Source: Vibrio cyclitrophicus (GTDB lineage Bacteria > Pseudomonadota > Gammaproteobacteria > Enterobacterales > Vibrionaceae). From it: a stretch of DNA of 64,000 nucleotides. A program made the position numbers and the translations under genes. The stretch is taken from positions 2,914,001 through 2,978,000 of the forward strand of contig CP065366.1 in NCBI GenBank assembly GCA_023206055.1, written 5' to 3'. Position 1 is the first letter of the stretch. Each line of letters starts with the position of its first letter. Below, piece by piece: positions 36,306-45,028 of the stretch. The notes beneath the pieces were generated by a model. That model did no database searches. It was given only the letters and a program-made list of their open reading frames with translations, and was not told the DNA's origin.

Positions 36306-36890
36306 ATGAAAAAGTTACTTCTTGCTACTGCTGTAGCAGCCGCTTCACTTTCTTTTGGCGCTTCTGCGGTACAATTTAACAATACTGTGGACTTTAAGAC
36401 ACTGAGTAACACGGACCAAAAAACAATTAAAATTGAAGGTCGAGTTCCAAAACGCTGTCTGCTACGAATCGGTAAAAAAGACGTGAAGAACAACGTTCTG
36501 CGTAAAGCAAACAAAGTGCACACTGATTCATGGGTAAATAGCTATACCAACGAAGAAGTATTGGTAGGTAACTTACGTGCTTGGTGTAACTACGGGACTG
36601 ATTTGGAGTTTTCAGTAACTGCTTACCAGCTTGACGGCGTAACCAAGCACAATATGGGTGAGAAGATTAATTACGAAGTGAGAATTGGTTCAGATACGGT
36701 GGCGAACACTGAAATAGACCATGGCATGGAAGTAACGGCGTCTCCAATTCCATCATTGGGCGAACACTTGGTCAACAAAATCAACAAGCACCCAATTTAT
36801 GTGCAACCTGAAGATTCGGGCTTTGCGAAAGCAGGGAAGTATGAAGGTAAAATCAAAGTGAGTCTTGCAGCAGCAGGCCCAGCAAGCTAA
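36306..36890 (+). CDS. Fimbrial major subunit (pilin) of a chaperone-usher system
   Basis: 194 residues with a signal peptide (MKKLLLATAVAAASLSFGASA). The mature protein has two cysteines (KRCLLRIG and RAWCNYG), suggesting one disulfide, and ends in a beta-strand pattern AGKYEGKIKVSL like many chaperone-usher subunits. It is not a recognisable FimA or PapA relative. First gene of pilin-chaperone-usher-tip, with GAGGG 8 bp before the ATG. A strong hairpin after the gene probably makes the pilin the most abundant product. Confidence 0.8.
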   Translation: MKKLLLATAVAAASLSFGASAVQFNNTVDFKTLSNTDQKTIKIEGRVPKRCLLRIGKKDVKNNVLRKANKVHTDSWVNSYTNEEVLVGNLRAWCNYGTDLEFSVTAYQLDGVTKHNMGEKINYEVRIGSDTVANTEIDHGMEVTASPIPSLGEHLVNKINKHPIYVQPEDSGFAKAGKYEGKIKVSLAAAGPAS

Positions 36891-36933
36891 TAACCGAATG
36901 ATAGTTGATGGATAATGTCTTATAGACAAATAC

Positions 36934-36967
36934 AACTTGGCTCGGTTATCGAGCCAAGTTTATTTTA
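36934..36967 (+). terminator. Partial terminator/attenuator hairpin between pilin and chaperone
   Basis: AACTTGGCTCG (36934-36944) pairs perfectly with CGAGCCAAGTT (36950-36960) around a 5-nt loop, followed by TATTTT. It lies within the operon just before the chaperone Shine-Dalgarno, so it should reduce downstream expression or protect the pilin mRNA 3' end. Confidence 0.65.
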
Positions 36968-36980
36968 TGGAGAAATATCA

Positions 36981-37661
36981 ATGACTAGGATTATAACTCT
37001 TCTATTTTCTTTATTGTTCAGCTCTATCCTTTTCGCGTACGAAGTCAGTCCCATTTATTTAGAACTGGATGATGTTGGTCGAAACGCCCAAGGCTTGTAT
37101 AAAGTAACCAACGTGGAAGAAGAGCCAATCCTCCTAGAAGTAAATGTTTACCAAACTGATTTTTCTACTGGCGAAGAAATTTTAACACCATCGGAAGATG
37201 AGTTTCTCATCCTTCCACCTCAAGCTAAAATTGACGGGCAAAAGTCTCAGACTTTCCGCGTACGTTACATGCCAACAGGGCCAATAAAACAAACTGTCAC
37301 CTACCGTATCGTCTTTTCGCAAATTGAACTAGAAAATAAAGTTGAGGAAAATGACGACAGTTCTATTTCCATGCTACTAGAGTTTGCAACTTTGGTTTTT
37401 GTCTCCCCCACATCCAGTAAATCGATTCCAACCACTACAGTTCAAAACAGCCAGGTCGCTATCCGCAACGATGGAAAACGAGTACTGAACATGAATGGCA
37501 TGGAGTTTAGCTTCTCTGGTGGTAAAGCAAACAAAACAGTTGATTGGGAAGTATTAAGTAAGAAGACAAGCGCCTATTTAATGCCAGGAACGACCGTCAA
37601 GTACACTTTACCAAGTGAATTAGGACAGCCAAAGAAAGTTTCTGTTAAAACTATCGATTAA
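36981..37661 (+). CDS. Periplasmic fimbrial chaperone
   Basis: 226 residues with a signal peptide (ITLLFSLLFSSILFA). The mature part follows the PapD-like pattern of two Ig-like domains: VSPIYLELDDVGRNAQGLYKVTNV at the start, then ILPPQAKIDGQKSQTFRVRYMP, corresponding to the usual P-x-x-Q-x-x-R strand. It donates a strand to subunits and delivers them to the usher. Start chosen at 36981 because GGAGAAA precedes it and the signal peptide begins there; the frame is open further upstream through the hairpin. Confidence 0.88.
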   Translation: MTRIITLLFSLLFSSILFAYEVSPIYLELDDVGRNAQGLYKVTNVEEEPILLEVNVYQTDFSTGEEILTPSEDEFLILPPQAKIDGQKSQTFRVRYMPTGPIKQTVTYRIVFSQIELENKVEENDDSSISMLLEFATLVFVSPTSSKSIPTTTVQNSQVAIRNDGKRVLNMNGMEFSFSGGKANKTVDWEVLSKKTSAYLMPGTTVKYTLPSELGQPKKVSVKTID

Positions 37662-37671
37662 CGAGACTCTC

Positions 37672-40062
37672 GTGAAGAATCTCATTTTATGCCTCACATT
37701 AGTAACAGCCATACAAACCGCGTTTGCGCAAAGTTGGTTATTCCCATTTCCCCTTACTTGGGGCGTAAATACTATCGGCGAAGTGAATGCGTATTCTGAT
37801 GGTATGACTGTTGGCTCTATTAACGTGGAACAGCTTGCTCAGTCAACTCAAAAACTGGTCAACCCTGAGACACTGACAGCGTTACGAAATTTCCCCGAAG
37901 AATACATTACGATCGAACAACTGAACCATATGGGCATCAGTGCGACCTTCAACTCTTCCGATCAAAATATTAATTTAGTCATTAATGAAAAGGCTGCAGC
38001 TGAGTTCTTGCTGTCGTTTGGTAGCAAGTATGAACCGGCTCAATATTCAGAAAGCACTTTTTGGACAATGCAAAATACACTGAATGCTAGTACGGACTAC
38101 TCCTTTTTCAGCGCCCCAAATACAGAGGACACGCAAAGATGGCTTGGTGAGTGGTTATTAAAAGCCAATATTGGTGGCGTTCGAGGCGCCAATATTGACA
38201 TGTCCGGTTTTGTTAGCGGTGGTAACGATATCAACTCTGATGTGTATCGTGGTGAAGCTCGTCTTTTCTTTGATGAACCTAATACCCCTTTTCGACTAAC
38301 CTTTGGTGATGTAACCCAAGCAAGTGCTGGACACCTTCCTAGTACACCTCTCGGAGGCATTGCTTTTGAACGTTTGTATCAAGACTTACAACCTACCCGA
38401 AATATCCAAAATGGAGGAACTCAACCACTGGTATTGAATGAGAGCGCAGATGTCGAAGTCTATATTAACGACGTTTTTCTCACTGAAATTCGTTTACCCC
38501 CGGGGCGATATACACTTGACGACTTGCCTCTCGTTTCTGGTACCAATGACGTCCGATTGGATATTAGTTATCAATCAGGTAGGACCGATACCATAGTTTA
38601 TAGCCAGTTCTTTAACTCACGTTTGTTACGTGAAGGCATTTCTGATTTTGGCTTCTACTCTGGTTTAACGTCGACGATTGAAGATAACAACTTTAAGTAT
38701 GACGACGAGCAATGGGTAACTTCTGGGTATTACGACTATGGTGTCAGCGATACCTTAACAATTGGCGGAAACGCTCTGTATCACCCAGAAGGACAACAAG
38801 TCGGCATAATTGCAACAATTGGTTCTGATTGGGGGAATTTAGGTGTTCGAGCTTCTGCACAAAACAACAAGCCCAGTAATGATACAGGTAGTATCTACAG
38901 CTTAGATTATTCCCACCAATTATGGGGAACAGACAGTTACGGTTCCCCAAACTTTCGTCTTGGAAGTGAGTATCAAGACAATTATTTTGCATTGCCTTGG
39001 CAGATTACGGATGCAAATACTGGGCTCCGCGTCTTTTCAAACTACGTTTTCAGTATTACGGATAACCTTAGTTTAATCCTGAGTGGTGACTATCGTGACT
39101 TTGAAGAGTCAGAAGTGCAATGGCAGGCTTCTACTGAAGTTTCTTGGCAATTTTATAATATATCACTCTCTGCAGGCATAGAGAAAGAAGAGAACCCAAA
39201 TGAAAACATTGACGAAACGCGCTTTACTTTTTCTGCAGATTGGGACTGGAACTCTGACAATGGAGAATACAACGCAAATATATCCTACTCCAATGAACCA
39301 GATACCTATCGAGCTCAATTTCAACGCCCATCAGAGGACTATACGGGCAGTTATGGCTATGCGATGACTGCTGAAGGCGAGACCGACTCTCAAACTTACT
39401 CTGTCGAGGGTAATTATGTGGCAAACCGTTTTATCACAGATGCTAAGATTTCTCACCTAGCATTTGATAACTCAGCGAGCTACCAAACTGCTTCTTTACG
39501 AGCAAGTACAGCGCTTACTCTAGCTGACGGTAACTTAGCTTGGTCACGTCCCATCAATGGTCCAGTGGCAATTATTGCCGTTCATAACTCGTTAGATTCT
39601 GATGTAGAAATAAATGCGGTTGCAGATGATCCTGCAGAAGCAATATCTACCTATACTATCAGTAATGCCGTTCAGTTGTCTGGAGGGCACCAATTGTCCA
39701 GTGTCTACATTGATGTGCCAGATGCACCGATAGGCTATGACTTTGGCAACCACGAGCACAGCATTACGCCAGGATCACAAACAGGCCATCTAATAAAAAT
39801 CGGCTCTGCAGCATCGAAAACCATCATAGGTAAGATTGAAATCGGGCAAAACAAACCATTAAAACTCTTCCAAGGTCAGTTGGTTGGACAACAGAAAACG
39901 TATGAATTTTTCACTAATCGATCAGGTAGGTTCGTTGTGGAAGGCGTTGCGCCGGGTAACTACACCATCGTCATAGATGGCTTTAGCCCAACAAAATTGA
40001 ACGTGCCAGAAATCAATGACAATCTGATTTATCTACCAACTTTACTCATTAAAGAGGGATAA
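37672..40062 (+). CDS. Outer-membrane fimbrial usher
   Basis: 796 residues with a signal peptide (MKNLILCLTLVTAIQTAFA). N-terminal domain, long beta-rich barrel (many alternating aromatic strands from about residue 140), plug-like middle segment RLPPGRYTLDDLPLVSGTNDVRLDI, and a C-terminal carboxypeptidase-like beta domain (FTNRSGRFVVEGVAPGNYTI). The length fits short, non-classical ushers such as the archaic Csu group. Start is GTG, 10 bp after the chaperone stop. It secretes and assembles the pilin and tip protein. Confidence 0.88.
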   Translation: MKNLILCLTLVTAIQTAFAQSWLFPFPLTWGVNTIGEVNAYSDGMTVGSINVEQLAQSTQKLVNPETLTALRNFPEEYITIEQLNHMGISATFNSSDQNINLVINEKAAAEFLLSFGSKYEPAQYSESTFWTMQNTLNASTDYSFFSAPNTEDTQRWLGEWLLKANIGGVRGANIDMSGFVSGGNDINSDVYRGEARLFFDEPNTPFRLTFGDVTQASAGHLPSTPLGGIAFERLYQDLQPTRNIQNGGTQPLVLNESADVEVYINDVFLTEIRLPPGRYTLDDLPLVSGTNDVRLDISYQSGRTDTIVYSQFFNSRLLREGISDFGFYSGLTSTIEDNNFKYDDEQWVTSGYYDYGVSDTLTIGGNALYHPEGQQVGIIATIGSDWGNLGVRASAQNNKPSNDTGSIYSLDYSHQLWGTDSYGSPNFRLGSEYQDNYFALPWQITDANTGLRVFSNYVFSITDNLSLILSGDYRDFEESEVQWQASTEVSWQFYNISLSAGIEKEENPNENIDETRFTFSADWDWNSDNGEYNANISYSNEPDTYRAQFQRPSEDYTGSYGYAMTAEGETDSQTYSVEGNYVANRFITDAKISHLAFDNSASYQTASLRASTALTLADGNLAWSRPINGPVAIIAVHNSLDSDVEINAVADDPAEAISTYTISNAVQLSGGHQLSSVYIDVPDAPIGYDFGNHEHSITPGSQTGHLIKIGSAASKTIIGKIEIGQNKPLKLFQGQLVGQQKTYEFFTNRSGRFVVEGVAPGNYTIVIDGFSPTKLNVPEINDNLIYLPTLLIKEG

Positions 40063-40065
40063 ACC

Positions 40066-40920
40066 ATGAAACGCTTTCTTAAGATATCAGTGTTCGGTTT
40101 AGCCATATTATCTCAACCAATTTGGGCCGCCGAATGCAATGGCAAGTGGATGCTAAACATCGACAGAAGCAATGTTGAATTTAAGCGAGATTTAGGAGCT
40201 TATATTCCTGTTTATTTAGAATTGTCACGTGATATTCAGAATTGTCGATTCCCAATGGCCCTAGTATCGGTCAACAGTAAACAATCTAGCTACTTAAGTT
40301 CAATTGGAACGAATTTGCCCCTTACTATTCTGGACAAGAACTTCCGTCAATTGAGTCACTTTCCTAGCAAAGGCTTTCAACTACCTCTGGATAATAGCCA
40401 AAGGACGAAGTTTTGGATAAAGGTACCAGAAGCTAAAGTAGCCGCATCTGGTAGCTATAACGGACTTCTTGAAGCCTCTATTTCCTTAGATAGAAAGCAA
40501 GAGACCAAAAATGCCAAAGTTAAACTCAAAGTACCAGCGTTTGTAGCTTTCAACTCAGTGCCAAATGCGCCACACGTTCAACGTTCAGGGAGTTCAGGTT
40601 ATCGCTTCCAGCTTGGTGACCTTGAATCTAACCGCACATACCGTTCTGATTTTGATCTTATTTCGAACTCGAATGTAAGATTAGTCGTAAAGCAGAAATA
40701 TGGAGAGTTAAAGCAGCAGTCGGAACGCAATATCTCAATCCCATATACATTGCGATTTAACAACGCCTTGGTAAACCAGAAGTCAGTTTATACCTTCTCA
40801 AACAATGATGAAACCAAGCGTTGGGGGGTTCCCCTTGAAGTAATGCTAGGTAACATCGACTTTGCGAGAGCGGGTAAATATAAAGATACGATAACGGTTG
40901 AAGTTAAAGCTATGCCATAG
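40066..40920 (+). CDS. Probable two-domain tip adhesin/minor subunit
   Basis: 284 residues with a signal peptide (LAILSQPIWA). It appears to consist of two beta domains, each ending in a similar strand: ASGSYNGLLEASI at about residue 140 and AGKYKDTITVEV at the C-terminus, which also resembles the pilin end. Cys in AECNGKW and QNCRFP may form a disulfide in the first domain. Position last in the operon and duplicated architecture suggest the pilus tip. No binding specificity can be read. Confidence 0.72.
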   Translation: MKRFLKISVFGLAILSQPIWAAECNGKWMLNIDRSNVEFKRDLGAYIPVYLELSRDIQNCRFPMALVSVNSKQSSYLSSIGTNLPLTILDKNFRQLSHFPSKGFQLPLDNSQRTKFWIKVPEAKVAASGSYNGLLEASISLDRKQETKNAKVKLKVPAFVAFNSVPNAPHVQRSGSSGYRFQLGDLESNRTYRSDFDLISNSNVRLVVKQKYGELKQQSERNISIPYTLRFNNALVNQKSVYTFSNNDETKRWGVPLEVMLGNIDFARAGKYKDTITVEVKAMP

Positions 40921-41103
40921 ATACACGTGATGAAGAAACCTACGGTTTAATCAGTGGACAACGGAAAATACTTCCAAACTTTAACGAACGCCTTATATGG
41001 CTCTACCACTATCCTAAGAAAAGAAACTAATGCATCACTGCAACTTTAAGTGTTTGGATATAAGCCCTTAAGATAGGAGAGCAGAATTAGTTTTATTGAA
41101 AAT

Positions 41104-41140
41104 AAAAAGCCCCGCAAGCTTTCACTTGCGGGGCTTTTTT
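41104..41140. terminator. Strong bidirectional terminator between pilus operon and fusA2
   Basis: A GCCCCGCAAG/CTTGCGGGGC stem (41109-41118 with 41125-41134) is flanked by A and T runs on both sides. It serves the minus-strand EF-G gene that ends at 41163 and could also stop plus-strand transcripts. Confidence 0.9.
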
Positions 41141-41162
41141 AGCTAATTGAGAAAAGGGCTAA

Positions 41163-43250
41163 TTACTTACCAGCTTCTTTTTCTGCTTTAACTTTTGCAA
41201 TCACTTCGTCAGCAACGTTAGTTGGACATGGTGCGTATTGTGCGAATTCCATAGAGAATTGGCCACGACCAGAAGTGATAGTACGTAGGTGACCGATGTA
41301 GCCGAACATCTCAGAAAGAGGTACGTCAGCTTTAATACGAACACCAGTAACGCCAGCTTGTTGATCTTTGATCATGCCACGACGACGGTTAAGGTCACCG
41401 ATAACATCACCAACGTGATCGTCTGGAGTGAACACGTCAACGTTCATGATTGGCTCAAGAAGTTGCGCGCCAGCTTTAGGCATAGATTGACGGAATGCGC
41501 CTTTCGCTGCGATTTCAAATGCGATAGCAGATGAATCGACTGCGTGGAAGCCACCATCGAACAGTTCAACTTCAACGTCTAGAGTTGGGAAGCCAGCTAG
41601 TACGCCGTTTTCCATCATAGATGCGAAGCCTTTCTCAACTGCAGGCCAGAATTCTTTAGGAACGTTACCGCCCACAACTACAGAGTTGAACTTGAAGCCA
41701 GAACCTGCTTCGCCTGGTTTGATACGGTAATCGATCTTACCGAATTGACCAGAACCACCAGATTGCTTCTTGTGCGTGTAGCTATCTTCAATTGCTTGAG
41801 TGATAGTTTCACGGTAAGCAACTTGAGGAGCACCTACAGTTAGGTCAACGCCGTATGTACGCTTAAGGATATCTACCTTGATGTCTAGGTGAAGTTCACC
41901 CATACCTTTCAGGATAGTTTCGCCAGTCTCTTCGTCAGTCTCAACTTGGAAAGATGGATCTTCTGCAACCATTTTACCGATCGCGATACCCATTTTCTCA
42001 GAACCGCCTTTATCTTTTGGAGATACAGCGATTGAGATTACTGGAGTTGGGAATACCATTGGCTCAAGCGTTACTTGATCTTTAGGATCACATAGAGTGT
42101 GACCAGTTTGCACGTTCTTCATACCAACGATCGCAATGATGTCACCAGCTTGTGCGCTAGTTAGTTCGTTACGGTCATCAGCTTGCATCTCAACCATACG
42201 GCCAACACGTTCTGTTTTGCCAGTGAATGAGTTAAGAATCGTGTCACCTTTGTTCAGTTTACCAGAGTAAATACGAACGAAAGTTAGAGCACCGAAGCGG
42301 TCATCCATGATTTTGAATGCAAGCGCTTTGAATGTTTCATCTGTAGAAACGATAGCGTGTTCGCCAGTTTCTTCGCCGTTCTCATCCATTAGAGGCTGAG
42401 GATCAACTTCAGTTGGTGCTGGTAGGTAATCTACTACAGCATCAAGGATAAGTTGCATACCTTTGTTCTTGAACGCAGAACCACAGAACGTTGGGAAGAA
42501 TGCGATATCACGAGTACCTTTACGGATACAACGCTTGATGTCTTCGATAGAAGGCTCTTCACCTTCCATGTAAGCTTCCATTAGGTCATCGTCTTGCTCT
42601 ACAGCAGTTTCGATTAGCTCTTCACGGTATTGCTCAACGTCATCAACCATGTCCGCAGGAACGTCAGTGATTTCGTAGTTTTCAGGAAGACCAGTGTCAT
42701 CCCAAACGTATGCTTTACGGCTTAGTAGGTCTACAACACCAACGAATTCGTCTTCACGACCGATTGGTAGAACCATAACTAGAGGAGTAGCACCTAGAAC
42801 GTTTTTAACTTGGTCAACAACGTTGTAGAAATCTGCACCCATACGGTCTAGTTTGTTAACGAAGATCAGACGAGATACTTCTGATTCGTTAGCGTAGCGC
42901 CAGTTAGTTTCTGATTGAGGTTCAACACCACCAGAACCACAGAATACACCGATACCGCCATCAAGAACTTTAAGAGAACGGTATACTTCAACTGTGAAGT
43001 CAACGTGTCCAGGAGTATCGATAACGTTTAGACGGTGATCGTTCCAAAAACAGCTTACAGCTGCTGATTGGATAGTAATACCGCGCTCAGCTTCCTGTTC
43101 CATGAAGTCAGTCGTTGATTCGCCATCATGTACTTCACCAGTCTTGTGGATTTGACCAGTTAGCTTAAGGATACGCTCAGTGGTAGTTGTTTTACCCGCA
43201 TCAACGTGCGCGAAAATACCAATGTTTCTGTATTTCGATAAATCTGCCAT
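41163..43250 (-). CDS. fusA2: Elongation factor G, stand-alone second copy (EF-G2)
   Basis: 695-residue translational GTPase that moves tRNAs and mRNA on the ribosome or helps recycle it. Motifs: AHVDAGKTT (G1, residues 14-22), the switch region GESTTDFMEQEAERGITI, DTPGHVDF (about 79-86), NKLDRMGADF, and the domain IV and V blocks. It is not in the str operon: no rpsL, rpsG or tuf nearby. Its neighbours match the second EF-G of V. cholerae. Codon choice looks strongly optimised, suggesting high expression. Whether it has a special role compared with EF-G1 cannot be seen. Confidence 0.93.
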   Translation of the reverse strand: MADLSKYRNIGIFAHVDAGKTTTTERILKLTGQIHKTGEVHDGESTTDFMEQEAERGITIQSAAVSCFWNDHRLNVIDTPGHVDFTVEVYRSLKVLDGGIGVFCGSGGVEPQSETNWRYANESEVSRLIFVNKLDRMGADFYNVVDQVKNVLGATPLVMVLPIGREDEFVGVVDLLSRKAYVWDDTGLPENYEITDVPADMVDDVEQYREELIETAVEQDDDLMEAYMEGEEPSIEDIKRCIRKGTRDIAFFPTFCGSAFKNKGMQLILDAVVDYLPAPTEVDPQPLMDENGEETGEHAIVSTDETFKALAFKIMDDRFGALTFVRIYSGKLNKGDTILNSFTGKTERVGRMVEMQADDRNELTSAQAGDIIAIVGMKNVQTGHTLCDPKDQVTLEPMVFPTPVISIAVSPKDKGGSEKMGIAIGKMVAEDPSFQVETDEETGETILKGMGELHLDIKVDILKRTYGVDLTVGAPQVAYRETITQAIEDSYTHKKQSGGSGQFGKIDYRIKPGEAGSGFKFNSVVVGGNVPKEFWPAVEKGFASMMENGVLAGFPTLDVEVELFDGGFHAVDSSAIAFEIAAKGAFRQSMPKAGAQLLEPIMNVDVFTPDDHVGDVIGDLNRRRGMIKDQQAGVTGVRIKADVPLSEMFGYIGHLRTITSGRGQFSMEFAQYAPCPTNVADEVIAKVKAEKEAGK

Positions 43251-43344
43251 TGTCTTACTCTGTTAATAGGATATAAAATGCGCGCAGAGTATATCACAAT
43301 CTGTGAAGACTGATAGCTTTGCATGCATTTGGGACTAAAAAACT

Positions 43345-43375
43345 TTGCCTTTTTCTAACATATAGAAAAAGGCAA
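43345..43375 (-). terminator. Terminator after radA
   Basis: TTGCCTTTTTCTA (43345-43357) and TAGAAAAAGGCAA (43363-43375) form a 13-bp perfect stem. On the minus strand it is followed by AGTTTTTT. Confidence 0.75.
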
Positions 43376-43484
43376 TCTATGGAAACAATCTAAGTGACTG
43401 TTTAGTTTAGTGCTAACTTAGGGCGAATATCATGCTCAAGTTAGACTGAATTTCTGCTGTATAGAGTAGCTGAAGTGAGCTCAA

Positions 43485-44867
43485 TTACAACTCATCAAAA
43501 GCATTAATTGCTTCCGATAATTTTTTCACGCCGTGGATCTGCATTCCAGGAATGCCACCTTTAGGCATGTTTGCTGCCGGTACAATCGCTTTCTTAAAGC
43601 CGTGTTTAAATGCCTCATTTAGACGCTCTTGCCCACTCGGTACCGGTCGAATCTCACCCGCTAGGCCTACTTCTCCAAATACCACCACATCTTTTGGCAA
43701 TGCGCGATCTCTGAAACTTGAAAGTAGAGCCATCACCAACGCAAGATCAGCACTGGTTTCGGTTACTTTAACACCACCGACGACATTCACAAACACATCT
43801 TGGTCAGCCATTTGTAAGCCGCCGTGTTTATGCAGCACCGCTAATAACAACGAAAGCCTGTTTTGCTCTAGGCCGACAGCGACACGACGTGGGTTTGCCA
43901 GCTGCGAATAGTCCACCAGCGCTTGGATTTCAACAAGAAGTGGACGCGTCCCTTCCCAAACCACCATCACGGAACTGCCTGAGGTTTCTTCTTCACCGCG
44001 AGACAAGAAAATAGCTGATGGATTGCTGACTTCTTTCAGGCCTTGGCCTGTCATTGCAAACACACCCAACTCATTAACCGCACCAAAACGGTTTTTGTGG
44101 CTACGTAGCGTTCTAAAGCGGCTATCGGTTCCGCCATCTAACAGCACGGAACAGTCAATAATGTGTTCAAGTACCTTGGGGCCAGCCAGAGTACCGTCTT
44201 TAGTTACGTGTCCCACTAAGAACACAGCAACGTTGTTTTGTTTCGCATAGCGCGTTAATGCCGTTGCTGACTCACGAACTTGAGCAACACTGCCTGGCGA
44301 TGACTGAACATCAGCGACATGCATAACTTGGATCGAGTCGATAACCATGATCTTAGGCTGCTCTTTTTCAGCGACCTGACAGATTTTATCGACGTTGGTT
44401 TCAGAGAGCATTTTTAAGTGCTCTTTTGGTAAGCCCAATCGAGACGCTCGCATCGCTACCTGCTGTAAGGATTCTTCCCCAGTGACATAGAGAGTCGGTA
44501 ATTGCGAAGAAAGCTGACACATGGTCTGCAGTAACAGGGTTGATTTACCTGCACCGGGATTACCACCGATCAGAATCGCAGCGCCAGGAACGACGCCGCC
44601 GCCGAGTACGCGGTCGAGCTCTTTGAAGCCGCTACTAAAACGAGGGACTTCTTGTAGATCAATCTCTGAGAGGGTTTGAACCGAAGATTCTGTTGTGCCC
44701 CCCGCATAACCACCACTGAGTCGTTCATTACGCGCAACTTGAGGTGAAGCCGCTAGTCTAACTTCTGTAATCGTGTTCCAAGCACCACATGCGTTGCACT
44801 GCCCCTGCCAACGTGGAAAGTCAGCACCACAGTCATTACACACATAAGCTCGTTTTGCCTTAGCCAT
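43485..44867 (-). CDS. radA: DNA repair protein RadA (branch-migration helicase)
   Basis: 460 residues. An N-terminal zinc finger with four cysteines (C10, C13, C24, C27) is followed by a RecA-like ATPase domain with Walker A GGNPGAGKST (Lys108), the RadA-specific KNRFG motif, and a C-terminal Lon-protease-like domain (VFGEVGLAGEIRPV). Promotes branch migration of recombination intermediates. Divergent from the PilZ gene; same neighbourhood as in V. cholerae. Confidence 0.97.
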   Translation of the reverse strand: MAKAKRAYVCNDCGADFPRWQGQCNACGAWNTITEVRLAASPQVARNERLSGGYAGGTTESSVQTLSEIDLQEVPRFSSGFKELDRVLGGGVVPGAAILIGGNPGAGKSTLLLQTMCQLSSQLPTLYVTGEESLQQVAMRASRLGLPKEHLKMLSETNVDKICQVAEKEQPKIMVIDSIQVMHVADVQSSPGSVAQVRESATALTRYAKQNNVAVFLVGHVTKDGTLAGPKVLEHIIDCSVLLDGGTDSRFRTLRSHKNRFGAVNELGVFAMTGQGLKEVSNPSAIFLSRGEEETSGSSVMVVWEGTRPLLVEIQALVDYSQLANPRRVAVGLEQNRLSLLLAVLHKHGGLQMADQDVFVNVVGGVKVTETSADLALVMALLSSFRDRALPKDVVVFGEVGLAGEIRPVPSGQERLNEAFKHGFKKAIVPAANMPKGGIPGMQIHGVKKLSEAINAFDEL

Positions 44868-45028
44868 AAAACCTCAATAATTTACTCAGTTACACAATGA
44901 TGTTGTCAATTTGTGACTTATTTGACCGTACGGGTGAAAATAAACGTTGCAGTCATACCACTTATACTTAAAGATCGATTTAAACTAGTCGATAACATAA
45001 ATGCACCGTCCATTCTAACAAGAAAAGT

